From Streptomyces griseoaurantiacus (lineage in GTDB: Bacteria; Actinomycetota; Actinomycetes; Streptomycetales; Streptomycetaceae), in contig BNBP01000010.1 in NCBI GenBank assembly GCA_014656015.1, forward strand, positions 79,405 to 143,404: a stretch of DNA of 64,000 nucleotides. Direction: 5' to 3'. Shown in pieces: positions 25,859-34,179 of the stretch. Position 1 is the stretch's first letter; each line of letters begins with the position of its first letter. The position numbers and the translations under genes were made by a program. Below the pieces are notes generated by a model. The model made no database searches. It was not told the origin of the DNA and saw nothing but the letters and a program-made list of their open reading frames with translations.

Positions 25859-26136
25859 TCACCGCGATCGTGCTCATCAAGACCAGCGTGGACCGGATCC
25901 CCGAGATCGCCGAGTCGATCGCCGCGCTGGAGTCCGTCAGCGAGGTGTTCTCCGTGACGGGGACGTACGACCTGATCGCGATGGTCCGGGTCGGGGCGCA
26001 CGACGAGCTCGCGGACGTCATCCCGGGCCGCATCAGCAAGATCCCCGGCGTCGAGGGCACCGACACGCACGTCGCCTTCCGTACGTACTCGCAGCACGAT
26101 CTGGAGGCGGCGTTCTCCATCGGGCTGGAGTCGTAG
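25855..26136 (+). CDS. Lrp/AsnC-type ligand-binding (RAM) domain protein
   Basis: This 93-aa protein consists only of the AsnC/Lrp effector-binding fold: TAIVLIKTSVDRIPEIAE, VSEVFSVTGTYDLIAMVRV and an interspersed helix, with no DNA-binding domain. Stand-alone RAM proteins oligomerise and bind amino acids. The GTG overlaps the rhomboid stop (GTGA) with GGGAGAG upstream. It may act as an amino-acid sensor paired with the rhomboid protease or a free-standing subunit (inference). Confidence 0.85.
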   Translation: MITAIVLIKTSVDRIPEIAESIAALESVSEVFSVTGTYDLIAMVRVGAHDELADVIPGRISKIPGVEGTDTHVAFRTYSQHDLEAAFSIGLES

Positions 26137-26170
26137 GGACTCCAGCCCTCCGGGGCGGCGGGGCGGCCGG

Positions 26171-27556
26171 TCAGACGGCGGGGGCGCAGCGGCCGTCCCG
26201 CGTGCGGTACTCCCACTTCGCGCCCTCGGACACCAGCTCCCGCACCGCGCGCACGAAGCGGTCGACGTGCTCGTCGGGAGTGCCCGCGCCGAAGCTCACC
26301 CGGATCGCGTTGAGGGACTTCTCGCCCGGCGCGGCCTCCGGCGCCCCGCACTCGCCCTGGGACTCCGGGTCGCCGCCGAGCAGCGTGCGCACCAGCGGGT
26401 GGGCGCAGAACAGCCCGTCGCGGACGCCGATGCCGTACTCGGCGGAGAGCGCGGCGGCGAAGTGCGAGCTGTTCCAGCCCTCGACGACGAAGGAGAGCAC
26501 GCCCACGCGGGGGGCGTCCTCACCGAACAGGGAGAGGACGCGCACCTCGGGCACGTCGGCGAGGCCCGCACGGACCCGGTCGATCAGGTGGTTCTCCCGG
26601 GTGACCAGGGTGTCCCAGCCGGCCTCGGTGAGCGCCTTGCAGGCGGAGGCGAGGGCGTGCACACCGATCACGTTGGGCGAGCCGGCCTCGTGGCGGGCGG
26701 CTCCCTCGTGCCATTCCACGTCGACGCCGCCGTCGGCGCGCCTGGCGACCCTGCGGCTGGCGCCGCCGCCCGCGAGGTAGGGCTCGGCGGCGGTCAGCCA
26801 GTCGGCGCGGCCGGCCAGGACGCCCGAGCCGAAGGGGGCGTAGAGCTTGTGCCCGGAGAAGGCGACCCAGTCGACGCCCAGGTCCTGCACGGAGACGGGG
26901 TGGTGCGGGGCGAGCTGGGCGGCGTCCAGGACGATGCGGGCACCGTGCGCGTGCGCGGCCGCCGCCAGCCCGCGCACGGGCCACAGCTCTCCGGTGACGT
27001 TGGAGGCGCCGGTGACGCAGACCAGGGCCGGGGCATCGGTGTCGCGGGCGGCGAGGGCGCGCTCCAGGGTGTCGACGGCCTCGTAGGGGGTGCGGGGGGC
27101 GTCCAGGAAGGTCACGCGCGCCCCGCGCCAGGGCAGCAGCGCGGCGTGGTGCTCGGTCTCGAAGACGAACACCTCGCAGCCGGCGGGCAGCGCGGCGGCC
27201 AGCAGGTTGAGGGAGTCGGTCGTGGACCGGGTGAAGACGACCTGGTCCTCGGCCCGACAGTCGAGGAACTCCGCGACGGTCAGGCGGGCGTTCTCGAACA
27301 GGTCGGTGGAGAGCTGGGAGAGGTAGCCGGCGCCGCGGTGGACGCTGCCGTAGTAGGGGGCGTACGCGGCGACGTCGTCCCAGACCCGCTGGAGGGCGGG
27401 GGCGCTGGCGGCGTAGTCGAGGGCGGCGTAGGTGACCTCGCCGCCGGTCACGAGGGGCACGGTGACATCGCGGCCGAGGACGGGCAGGGGGGCGGGGACG
27501 CCTGCCGGGGCGGCGGCGGGGGAGGTGGCGGCGGGCGTGGCGGTGGTGACGGACAT
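26171..27556 (-). CDS. Cysteine desulfurase-like class V aminotransferase (SufS/Csd type), SAM-IV regulated
   Basis: This 461-aa PLP enzyme has the Schiff-base Lys in SGHKLYAPFG (near 240), a His in ETEHHAALLPW (near 135) and an active-site Cys in RDGLFCAHPLV (near 381) matching the SufS RxGxxCAxPL pattern. It should mobilise sulfur from cysteine. It is longer than SufS, with a Pro/Ala-rich N-terminus and a C-terminal extension of about 40 residues. The ATG has GGGAG 7 nt upstream. A SAM-IV riboswitch and a six-codon ORF precede it, so expression should fall when S-adenosylmethionine is abundant. The sulfur acceptor is unknown. Confidence 0.85.
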   Translation of the reverse strand: MSVTTATPAATSPAAAPAGVPAPLPVLGRDVTVPLVTGGEVTYAALDYAASAPALQRVWDDVAAYAPYYGSVHRGAGYLSQLSTDLFENARLTVAEFLDCRAEDQVVFTRSTTDSLNLLAAALPAGCEVFVFETEHHAALLPWRGARVTFLDAPRTPYEAVDTLERALAARDTDAPALVCVTGASNVTGELWPVRGLAAAAHAHGARIVLDAAQLAPHHPVSVQDLGVDWVAFSGHKLYAPFGSGVLAGRADWLTAAEPYLAGGGASRRVARRADGGVDVEWHEGAARHEAGSPNVIGVHALASACKALTEAGWDTLVTRENHLIDRVRAGLADVPEVRVLSLFGEDAPRVGVLSFVVEGWNSSHFAAALSAEYGIGVRDGLFCAHPLVRTLLGGDPESQGECGAPEAAPGEKSLNAIRVSFGAGTPDEHVDRFVRAVRELVSEGAKWEYRTRDGRCAPAV

Positions 27557-27682
27557 GGGTGAACTCCCGTGGAAGCAGCCGGGATCACCACGCGGGCAGG
27601 GGCGGCCGAGGGCCGGCGCCGGCGCGTGGGTGAACGCGGGGGTGAAGGTGAGAGGGGTGTGCGGAGGCGGGGCTCTGCGGCC

Positions 27683-27703
27683 CTATCGCATTCGCTTGCT
27701 CAC
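27683..27703 (-). CDS. Six-codon ORF (MSKRMR) between SAM-IV riboswitch and desulfurase
   Basis: GTG AGC AAG CGA ATG CGA TAG is preceded by GAGGAG at 6 nt, the best Shine-Dalgarno in the leader. It lies immediately downstream of the riboswitch expression platform and about 127 nt before the desulfurase ATG. It could be a regulatory leader peptide, or the ribosome-binding site that the riboswitch controls. It has no Cys or Met run that would suggest classical attenuation. Confidence 0.45.
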   Translation of the reverse strand: MSKRMR

Positions 27704-27719
27704 GGGAGACTCCTCGAGA

Positions 27720-27764
27720 CCAGGACCCCTGGCCCCACACGTGCCACACGTGTGCGAGGGGTCC
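27720..27764 (-). promoter_or_regulatory. Riboswitch expression platform (competing hairpins)
   Basis: The 3' end of the aptamer (GGACCCCT, 27757-27764) can pair with AGGGGTCC about 30 nt downstream. Alternatively CCTGGTC just after it can pair with GACCAGG inside the aptamer's closing region. The two foldings share bases and cannot coexist. They adjoin the GAGGAG of the six-codon ORF. Confidence 0.55.
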
Positions 27765-27875
27765 GCGCTTGCCGCGCGCCTTGTGGGCGCGGCCTGGTCT
27801 TCACCCGGGGCACCCCGCCACGGACGGAGGGTTGCCGGACAGTCGGCCGGGGCCTCATGACTGTCACTCATGACC
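27757..27875 (-). ncRNA. SAM-IV riboswitch
   Basis: Read on the minus strand, the leader matches the actinobacterial SAM-IV aptamer. It opens GGTCATGAGTG and has a perfect GACAGTC/GACTGTC stem. Next come the conserved CCGGCAACCCTCC internal loop, GCGGGGTGCCCCGGGTGA, the closing GACC of P1, and the distal pseudoknot segment GCGGCAAGCGCGGACC. It lies 200 nt upstream of a cysteine desulfurase, the kind of sulfur gene this class controls. S-adenosylmethionine binding is established for the family. Confidence 0.93.
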
Positions 27876-27963
27876 TGGCGACGACGCTACGGGACCGCCG
27901 CCCGCCCCCGCAACCCGGTGTCCCACATCCCGGGACACCCGCGCCGCGGGGGCGAAGCCGTAC

Positions 27964-29031
27964 CTACTCGCGGCGCGTGGCCCGTACCCAGCGGTCGAGG
28001 ACGTCCCGTGCCGCGCCGCTGTCGATGGACTCGGCCGCGCGGTCCATGCCCTCGCGGATCCGGTCCTCCAGCGGGCCCTCCTCGCCGCGCAGCGCCACCA
28101 GCGCCGCCGCCGAGTTCAGCAGCACCGCGTCCCGGACCGGCCCCCGCTCCCCGTCGAGCAGCCGCCGGGCGACGTCGGCGTTGTAGGAGGGGTCCCCGCC
28201 CCGCAGCGCCTCCACCGGCACCAGCGGGATGCCCACCGACCGCGGGTCGAAGGCCTCCTCGGTCACCGTGCCGTCCCGTACCACCCACACCCGTGACGTG
28301 GCCGTGGTCGTCAGCTCGTCGAGTCCGTCGTCGCCGCGGAAGACCAGTGAGGAGTTGCCGCGCTCGGCGAAGACGCCGGCGATGATCGGCGCGATCCGCG
28401 CGTCGGCCACGCCGATCGCCTGGGCCCGTACCTTCGCGGGGTTGGTCAGCGGCCCGAGGAAGTTGAACGTCGTGCGGATGCCGAGCTGTCCGCGCGCCGC
28501 GGCCACGTGCCGCAGCGCCGGGTGGAACCTGGCCGCGAAGCAGAAGGTGATGCCGGCCTCCTCGGCGACCTCCACCACCCGTCGCGGGGTGAGGTTGAGG
28601 TCGACGCCGAGCTTCTCCAGGACGTCCGAGGCCCCGGAGGCCGAGGAGGCGGCCCGGTTGCCGTGCTTGACGACCTTGGCGCCCGTTCCGGCGACGACGA
28701 TCGCGGACATCGTGGAGATGTTGACGGTCTTCGCGCCGTCCCCGCCCGTGCCGACGATGTCGACGGTCTCCCCCGGCACGTCGATGACGTGCGCGTGCTC
28801 GTACATCGCGCGCACGAACCCGGTGATCTCCTGGACCGTCTCGCCCTTGGCGCGCAGTGCCACCGCGAAGCCGGCGATCTGGGCGTCGGTCGCCTCGCCG
28901 CGCATGATGAGGTTCATCGCCCAGGCGGTGTCGTCCGCCGACAGGTCGCGCCCGTCGAGCAGGCCGTTGAGGAGGGCGGGCCAGGAACGGCCCGCCGCGG
29001 TGTCGCCTCCAGCGGGGGTCACAGCAGTCAT
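27964..29031 (-). CDS. trpD: Anthranilate phosphoribosyltransferase
   Basis: This 355-aa enzyme transfers phosphoribose from PRPP to anthranilate, the second committed step to tryptophan. It contains the PRPP-binding [14 protein letters not shown] near residue 97, KHGNRAAS near 125 and a GDDGLDE-type acidic metal site near 243. The ATG at 29031 has AGGAG 7-8 nt upstream. It stands alone behind the qcr operon terminator, as the monocistronic trpD next to qcrB does in S. coelicolor and Mycobacterium. It is not with other trp genes here. Confidence 0.95.
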   Translation of the reverse strand: MTAVTPAGGDTAAGRSWPALLNGLLDGRDLSADDTAWAMNLIMRGEATDAQIAGFAVALRAKGETVQEITGFVRAMYEHAHVIDVPGETVDIVGTGGDGAKTVNISTMSAIVVAGTGAKVVKHGNRAASSASGASDVLEKLGVDLNLTPRRVVEVAEEAGITFCFAARFHPALRHVAAARGQLGIRTTFNFLGPLTNPAKVRAQAIGVADARIAPIIAGVFAERGNSSLVFRGDDGLDELTTTATSRVWVVRDGTVTEEAFDPRSVGIPLVPVEALRGGDPSYNADVARRLLDGERGPVRDAVLLNSAAALVALRGEEGPLEDRIREGMDRAAESIDSGAARDVLDRWVRATRRE

Positions 29032-29122
29032 ACGCCGCTCCTGGGTCGTTGCTGAGGGAAGTTCCGGCACGTCGGCGGGGCGTGCCCCGGCCGGACTCCA
29101 CCCTATCCAGCCCCGGGCACGG

Positions 29123-29159
29123 GGAAGGGCCCCGTCCGATGCTCGGACGGGGCCCTTCC
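29123..29159 (-). terminator. Terminator of the ctaE-qcrCAB operon
   Basis: Perfect 17-bp stem (arms 29123-29139 and 29143-29159) with a TGC loop, starting 25 nt after the qcrB stop. Confidence 0.9.
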
Positions 29160-29183
29160 GCGTGGCGTGGCGACAGCGGGTGA

Positions 29184-30824
29184 TCAGTGGTGGCCGTGGC
29201 CGCTGGTGATCTCCTTGTACTCCTCGACAGTGGGCTTGGGGACCTGGTTGTGCTCCCCGTAGTACGCCTTGCTGAGCTTGGCGCGCAGCTTCTGCGGAGC
29301 CTTGATCTTGCGCTCGACACCGTTCTCGTCGACCGTCGGGCCGAGCTCGAGCGGGCTGTACTGCTCGTGCGCGGTGAGGGTGTGGAGCTGCTCCTGGCTG
29401 AGCGGCTCGTGCACCTCGATGAACTCACCGTGCGGCAGGCGCTTGATGATGCCGGACTCGCGCCCGTGCAGCACCTTCTCCTTGTCGCGGCGCTGGAGGC
29501 CGAGGCAGATCCGCTTGGTGATGATGAACGCGAGCACCGGGGCGACGAAGAACGCGATCCGCACGAACCAGGTGATGGCGTTGATCGACAGGCTGAAGTG
29601 CGTGGCGAACAGGTCGTTGCCGCCGCCGATCAGCAGGACGAAGTACCACGTCATCCAGGCGACACCGAACGCGGTCCGGGTCGGGGCGTTGCGCGGGCGG
29701 TCCAGGATGTGGTGCTCGCGCTTGTCGCCGGTGACCCAGGACTCGATGAACGGGTAGACGGCGATGGCCACCAGGACCAGCGGGAAGATCATCAGCGGGA
29801 TGAACACGCCCAGGACGAGCGTGTGGCCCCAGAAGTTGATCTCCCAGCCGGGCATGACGCGGATCAGGCCCTCGGAGAAGCCCATGTACCAGTCGGGCTG
29901 GGCGCCGGTGGAGACCTGGTCCGGCCGGTAGGGGCCGATCGCCCAGATCGGGTTGATCTGCGCGATCGCGGCGACGACCGCGATGACACCGAAGACCAGG
30001 AAGAAGAAGCCTCCGGCCTTGGCCATGTACACCGGCAGCAGGGGCATGCCGACGACGTTGTTGTTCGTCTTGCCGGGACCCGCGTACTGCGTGTGCTTGT
30101 GGTAGAAGACCAGGATCAGGTGCGCCACCATCAGGCCGAGCATGATGCCCGGCAGCAGCAGGATGTGGATCGAGTAGAACCGGGCCACGAAGTCGCCGCC
30201 GGGGAACTCGCCGCCGAAGAGGAAGAACGACAGGTACGTGCCGACGATCGGCACGGACAGGATCGCGCCCTCCATGAAGCGGACACCGGTGCCGGAGAGC
30301 AGGTCGTCCGGGAGCGAGTAGCCGGTGAAGCCGGTGAACATGCCCAGGACGAACAGCAGGAAGCCGAACAGCCAGTTGACCTCGCGCGGCTTGCGGAAGG
30401 CGCCCGTGAAGAACACGCGCATCATGTGCACGAACATGCCGGCGAGGAAGATCAGCGCCGCCCAGTGGTGGATCTGCCGGATCAGCAGACCGCCGCGCAC
30501 CTCGAAGGAGATGTGCAGGGTGGAGTTGAACGCCTCCGACATCATCTGGCCCTGCAACGGCACGTAACTGCCGTGGTACTGGACCTCGTTCATCGACGGG
30601 TGGAAGAACAGCGTCAGATAGACACCGGTCAGGATGATGATGATGAAGCTGTACATGCAGACTTCACCGAGCATGAACGACCAGTGGTCGGGGAAGATCT
30701 TCCGCATGTTGGCCTTGGCCAGGGAGTAGATCCCCAGGCGGCCGTCGGCCCAGTCGGCGACCCGCTCACCGGCGGGCGCCTTGCCGCGCCTGCGCGGCTC
30801 GTTGCTGGCTGATGCAGTACTCAT
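29184..30824 (-). CDS. qcrB: Cytochrome bc1 complex cytochrome b subunit
   Basis: This 546-aa subunit of the menaquinol-cytochrome c reductase has an N-terminal soluble stretch, then eight or more membrane segments with the haem-b ligands ([39 protein letters not shown]) and the quinol-site PDQ/PEWY-equivalent region ([10 protein letters not shown]). As in actinobacteria, the C-terminus is extended by about 120 residues. It oxidises menaquinol and passes electrons to the Rieske protein and cytochrome c1. Its ATG overlaps the qcrA stop (ATGA). It forms a supercomplex with the aa3 oxidase encoded nearby. Confidence 0.97.
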   Translation of the reverse strand: MSTASASNEPRRRGKAPAGERVADWADGRLGIYSLAKANMRKIFPDHWSFMLGEVCMYSFIIIILTGVYLTLFFHPSMNEVQYHGSYVPLQGQMMSEAFNSTLHISFEVRGGLLIRQIHHWAALIFLAGMFVHMMRVFFTGAFRKPREVNWLFGFLLFVLGMFTGFTGYSLPDDLLSGTGVRFMEGAILSVPIVGTYLSFFLFGGEFPGGDFVARFYSIHILLLPGIMLGLMVAHLILVFYHKHTQYAGPGKTNNNVVGMPLLPVYMAKAGGFFFLVFGVIAVVAAIAQINPIWAIGPYRPDQVSTGAQPDWYMGFSEGLIRVMPGWEINFWGHTLVLGVFIPLMIFPLVLVAIAVYPFIESWVTGDKREHHILDRPRNAPTRTAFGVAWMTWYFVLLIGGGNDLFATHFSLSINAITWFVRIAFFVAPVLAFIITKRICLGLQRRDKEKVLHGRESGIIKRLPHGEFIEVHEPLSQEQLHTLTAHEQYSPLELGPTVDENGVERKIKAPQKLRAKLSKAYYGEHNQVPKPTVEEYKEITSGHGHH

Positions 30825-31888
30825 CCGCGCTCCCAGAATGCAGGACCGACGGGCTCCGCGAAGTCGCCGAGCGCCTCGAGGTAACCGTCCTCGCTCACAC
30901 CGATGCGCAGCTGCGGCAGGGCGTGACCGGCCGGACCGAAGATGACCCGGGCGCCGTCGGAGAGGTCGAAGGTGGACTGGTGGCACGGGCACAGGACGTG
31001 GTGCGTCTGCTGCTCGTACAGCGAGATCGGGCACCCGACGTGGGTGCAGATCTTGGAGTAGGCCACGATGCCCTCGTGGCTCCAGTCGAGCTCCTTCTTG
31101 TCCTTGATGTTCTCCGGCTGGAGCCGGACGATCATCAGGGCCGCCTTGGCGATCTCGGTCTGGAACTCCTCGTCGTGCTCCTCGAGCCCCTCGGGCTTGG
31201 CGAAGGTCAGCGAACCCACGGCCACGTCCGAGGGACGGATCGGCTCGTTGGTGTTCATGTTGACCAGCAGCTTGCCCTTGGCCCACGCCGTGTGGCGGAG
31301 CTTGGTGTGGGGCAGCGGACCGAGGTCGCGCAGCAGCATGACGCCGGACAGCGGCACCAGGGTGAGCGCGCCGAACATGGTGTTGCGGATCAGCTTGCGC
31401 CGGCCGAGCGCGGACTCCTTGGCGCCCTGCTTGAAGTCGGCGAGGACCTTCGAGCGGGTCTCCGGGGGAGCCTCGATCGGGTGACGCTCGTCGGCGATCT
31501 CCACGTCCGACATCAGCGTGCGGGCCCAGTGGACCGCGCCGGCGCCGATCGCGAACAGCGCCACGCCGAGGGTCAGGCCCAGCGCGAAGTTGAGCGCGCT
31601 GGTGTGCCCCACCGGGAAGACGTAGATCGACTTGTCCGGCGAGATGGCCACGTAGGACGCGATGAAGCCGATCGTGGCCAGCATCGAGAGCGTGAACAGC
31701 AGGGCCACCGTGCGCTCGGAGTGCTTGGCGGCCTTCTCGTCCACGTCCTGGCGACGGTGCTCGTGCGGCGGCAGACCGGGGTCCGCGAACGGGTTCTCCT
31801 CGTCCGCGACGGCCATGGCGCCGGCGGCCCCGTGCTCCTGGTCCCGCCCGGCGGGCAGCTTCTCTTCTGGAATGTCTTGGCTACTCAT
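30821..31888 (-). CDS. qcrA: Rieske iron-sulfur subunit of cytochrome bc1
   Basis: This 355-aa protein has three predicted N-terminal membrane segments (LLFTLSMLATIGFIASYVA, ALNFALGLTLGVALFAIGA, FGALTLVPLSGVMLLRDLG), as expected for actinobacterial QcrA. The C-terminal Rieske domain binds the 2Fe-2S cluster with CTHVGC near 291 and CPCHQS near 310. It transfers electrons from menaquinol to the dihaem cytochrome. It is coupled at both ends by ATGA overlaps to qcrC and qcrB. Confidence 0.97.
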   Translation of the reverse strand: MSSQDIPEEKLPAGRDQEHGAAGAMAVADEENPFADPGLPPHEHRRQDVDEKAAKHSERTVALLFTLSMLATIGFIASYVAISPDKSIYVFPVGHTSALNFALGLTLGVALFAIGAGAVHWARTLMSDVEIADERHPIEAPPETRSKVLADFKQGAKESALGRRKLIRNTMFGALTLVPLSGVMLLRDLGPLPHTKLRHTAWAKGKLLVNMNTNEPIRPSDVAVGSLTFAKPEGLEEHDEEFQTEIAKAALMIVRLQPENIKDKKELDWSHEGIVAYSKICTHVGCPISLYEQQTHHVLCPCHQSTFDLSDGARVIFGPAGHALPQLRIGVSEDGYLEALGDFAEPVGPAFWERG

Positions 31889-32697
31889 GACTTCTTGGCC
31901 TTTGCGGTCCGAGCGGCGACCCAGACGGCGACCGCGATCAGCGCGCCGAGTCCGAAGATCCAGGCGAACAGGCCCTCACTGACCGGGCCGAGCCCGCCGA
32001 GCTCGAGACCGCCGGGGTTGGTCGTTTCGTCGCCGTCGACTGCCTTCAGGTACGCGATGATGTCCTGCTTGTTCTGCGACGTCAGCGTGGTGTCCGGGAA
32101 GGACGGCATGTTCTGCGGGCCGGTCTGCATGGCCTCGTAGATGTGCTTGGGGTCGACACCCTCCAGGCTCGGCGCGAACTTGCCGTCCGTCAGCGCTCCG
32201 CCCTTGCCGGTGAAGTTGTGGCACTGCGAGCAGTTGGTGCGGAACAGCTCCCCGCCCTTGGCCGCGTCCGCGCCCTCCGGGCTGTACTCGTCCTTGGTCG
32301 GCTTGGCCGGACCGGCGCCGAGGGAGGCGATGTACGCGGCGAGCTGGTCGATCTGCGCCTGCGAGTAGATGTTCTTCTTCTTCTCGACCTGCGCCTGCTG
32401 CGAGGTGGAGGCCGGCATGCGGCCGGTGCCGACCTGGAAGTCGACCGCCGCGGCGCCCACGCCGACCAGGGAGGGACCGTCGGAGCTGCCCTTACCACCG
32501 GTGCCGTGGCAGCTGGCGCAGCCCACCTCGTAGAGCTTCTTGCCCTCCTCGATGGCGAGGGACTGGGCGGTGGAGTCGGCCTGTGCCTTGTCCGCGGGCG
32601 CGAACGCGGTGTACAGCCCCCCGGTGGCCGCCAGCGCGAAGAGTAGGACGACGATCGCCGCCAGCGGATGGCGTCGTCGTTCGGAGAGCTTTTTCAC
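31885..32697 (-). CDS. qcrC: Dihaem cytochrome c subunit of bc1 (cytochrome cc)
   Basis: This 270-aa protein has an N-terminal signal anchor, two c-type haem motifs (CASCH near 59 and CSQCH near 157) and a C-terminal membrane helix (GLFAWIFGLGALIAVAVWVAA). In actinobacteria this dihaem subunit replaces both cytochrome c1 and soluble cytochrome c, feeding the aa3 oxidase directly. It starts at GTG with GGGG 6 nt upstream. It lies 72 bp after ctaE and overlaps qcrA by 4 bp. Confidence 0.97.
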   Translation of the reverse strand: MKKLSERRRHPLAAIVVLLFALAATGGLYTAFAPADKAQADSTAQSLAIEEGKKLYEVGCASCHGTGGKGSSDGPSLVGVGAAAVDFQVGTGRMPASTSQQAQVEKKKNIYSQAQIDQLAAYIASLGAGPAKPTKDEYSPEGADAAKGGELFRTNCSQCHNFTGKGGALTDGKFAPSLEGVDPKHIYEAMQTGPQNMPSFPDTTLTSQNKQDIIAYLKAVDGDETTNPGGLELGGLGPVSEGLFAWIFGLGALIAVAVWVAARTAKAKKS

Positions 32698-32769
32698 GGA
32701 TTACCCCGGTGTCAGGATCTTCTGCGTCGATGCTTCGGAAGGGTCGGGTGGCCGGTCTCGGCGCTTCGA

Positions 32770-33390
32770 CTACTTGATCAAGTAGATCGTGGCGAAGAGG
32801 CCGATCCAGACGACATCGACGAAGTGCCAGTAGTAGGACACGACAATCGCCGCCGTCGCCTGGTCGTGCGTGAACCTCTTCGCCGCGTACGTACGGCCGA
32901 GGACGAAGAGGAAGGCGAGGAGACCGCCCGTCACGTGCAGGCCGTGGAAGCCGGTGGTCAGGTAGAACACCGAGCCGTACGGGTCGGAGGAGAGCGAGAT
33001 GCCGTCCTTCTTCACCAGCTCGGTGTACTCGTAGATCTGACCGCCGATGAAGATCGCGCCCATGATGAAGGTGACGATGAACCAGCCCCGGAGCTTCTTC
33101 ACGTCCCCGCGCTCGGCCGCGAACACGCCGAGCTGGCAGGTGAGTGAGGAGAGCACCAGGATCGTGGTGTTCGTCGCCGAGAAGGGGACGTTGAGCGCAC
33201 TCGCCATCTCCTTCCAGTGATCGGGGCCGGTCACCGATCGCAGGGTGAAGTACATCGCGAAGAGGGCCGCGAAGAACATCAGCTCGGAACTCAGCCAGAT
33301 GATGGTTCCGACGCTGGTGAGGTTCGGCCGATTGACCGACGGGTGTGCGTGCCCGGTATCTACTGTCGTTGCTGTCGCCACGACCGACAT
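32770..33390 (-). CDS. ctaE: Cytochrome c oxidase subunit III
   Basis: This 206-aa protein has five membrane segments typical of actinobacterial subunit III ([47 protein letters not shown]). It supports the CtaD core and proton uptake. It leads the ctaE-qcrCAB operon. The ATG lies inside a perfect 10-bp-arm palindrome (33381-33401), and no clear ribosome-binding site is visible. The other oxidase subunits are in a separate operon about 2.5 kb away. Confidence 0.96.
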   Translation of the reverse strand: MSVVATATTVDTGHAHPSVNRPNLTSVGTIIWLSSELMFFAALFAMYFTLRSVTGPDHWKEMASALNVPFSATNTTILVLSSLTCQLGVFAAERGDVKKLRGWFIVTFIMGAIFIGGQIYEYTELVKKDGISLSSDPYGSVFYLTTGFHGLHVTGGLLAFLFVLGRTYAAKRFTHDQATAAIVVSYYWHFVDVVWIGLFATIYLIK

Positions 33391-33401
33391 TATGTCGGTC
33401 G
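33381..33401. promoter_or_regulatory. Perfect palindrome covering the ctaE start codon
   Basis: Arms CGACCGACAT and ATGTCGGTCG flank a single T; the ctaE ATG is at one edge of the centre. Symmetry of this length at a start codon suggests a repressor operator or an mRNA hairpin that masks initiation. Confidence 0.5.
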
Positions 33402-33571
33402 CTTATCCCGCCCTCACCCCGGGGGGTGCCGTTCGGAGTGTCCGCACCCCGTGCGCTGCTCGTATGGCGCATCGCCGGGCCGTTCCGACCGCTGCCGGGG
33501 GCGGGTGCGAGGGAGTAGCATCCGGCCCAACGGTCCATGTCCGCGCGACGACGAGGTCTTCCGGAGGAAGC

Positions 33572-33970
33572 ATGCAGCCGACCGCCACCGTGCTGGTCTA
33601 CAGCGACGACTCCACCACCCGCGAACAGGTGCGGCTCGCGTCCGGCCGGCGGCCCGTCCCGGACGGTCCGGAGGTGGAGTTCCTGGAGTGCGCCACGCCG
33701 GAGGCGGTCCTGCGGGAGCTGGACCGCGGCGGGATCGACGTGTGCGTCCTGGACGGCGAGTCCGTGCCGATGGGCGGCATGGGGCTGTGCCGCCAGATCA
33801 AGGACGAGGTGTTCCAGAGCCCGCCGGTGCTGGTCCTGATGGGCCGCCCGCAGGACGCGTGGCTGGCGACGTGGAGCCGGGCGGACGCGGCGGTGACGCT
33901 GCCGGTCGACCCGGTCGACCTCGCCACGACGCTGGGCACGCTCCTGAAGAGGGTCGCCCTCAGCGCCTGA
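33572..33970 (+). CDS. Degenerate response-regulator receiver-like protein
   Basis: This 132-aa stand-alone domain follows the CheY fold: TVLVYSDDSTTREQV at the start (acidic pair), IDVCVLDGES with a candidate phospho-Asp near residue 59, PPVLVLMGRP in strand 4 and AAVTLPVDPVDLAT at the end. The conserved Lys before the last loop is replaced by Leu, so canonical phosphorylation signalling is doubtful. GGAGGAAG precedes the ATG. It diverges from ctaE, suggesting shared regulation with respiration (inference). Confidence 0.78.
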   Translation: MQPTATVLVYSDDSTTREQVRLASGRRPVPDGPEVEFLECATPEAVLRELDRGGIDVCVLDGESVPMGGMGLCRQIKDEVFQSPPVLVLMGRPQDAWLATWSRADAAVTLPVDPVDLATTLGTLLKRVALSA

Positions 33971-34048
33971 CGGCTCCGCCGGGGCGCGTGACGACTCGGG
34001 GCTCACCGGTTGCACGCGCCCGCGCGGCGGAGTCGCAGATCGACACAG

Positions 34049-34130
34049 CCCCGCGCCCCTTGTCGGCGGGGAGCGCCCCCTGCTTCCCAGGGGCGCGGGG
34101 AACTGCGCGACAAGCCACGACGCGCCCGCA
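34049..34130. repeat. Dispersed Streptomyces intergenic repeat with hairpin
   Basis: CCCCGCGCCCCT (34049-34060) pairs perfectly with AGGGGCGCGGGG (34089-34100) across a 28-nt loop. The second arm continues into GAACTGCGCGACAAGCCACG, the element also seen in degenerate form at 16731-16785. It lies between the convergent receiver-like and L,D-transpeptidase genes and could terminate both. Confidence 0.6.
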
Positions 34131-34179
34131 ATCGCCGAAGCACGCGTCCCCCGAGCCGCCACGCGCCCCGGCGGGCCCG

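Noticed and set aside
27683..27871. 62-aa ORF across the SAM-IV riboswitch
   Set aside because: It reads through the aptamer, whose structure explains the conservation; only the last six codons have their own ribosome-binding site.
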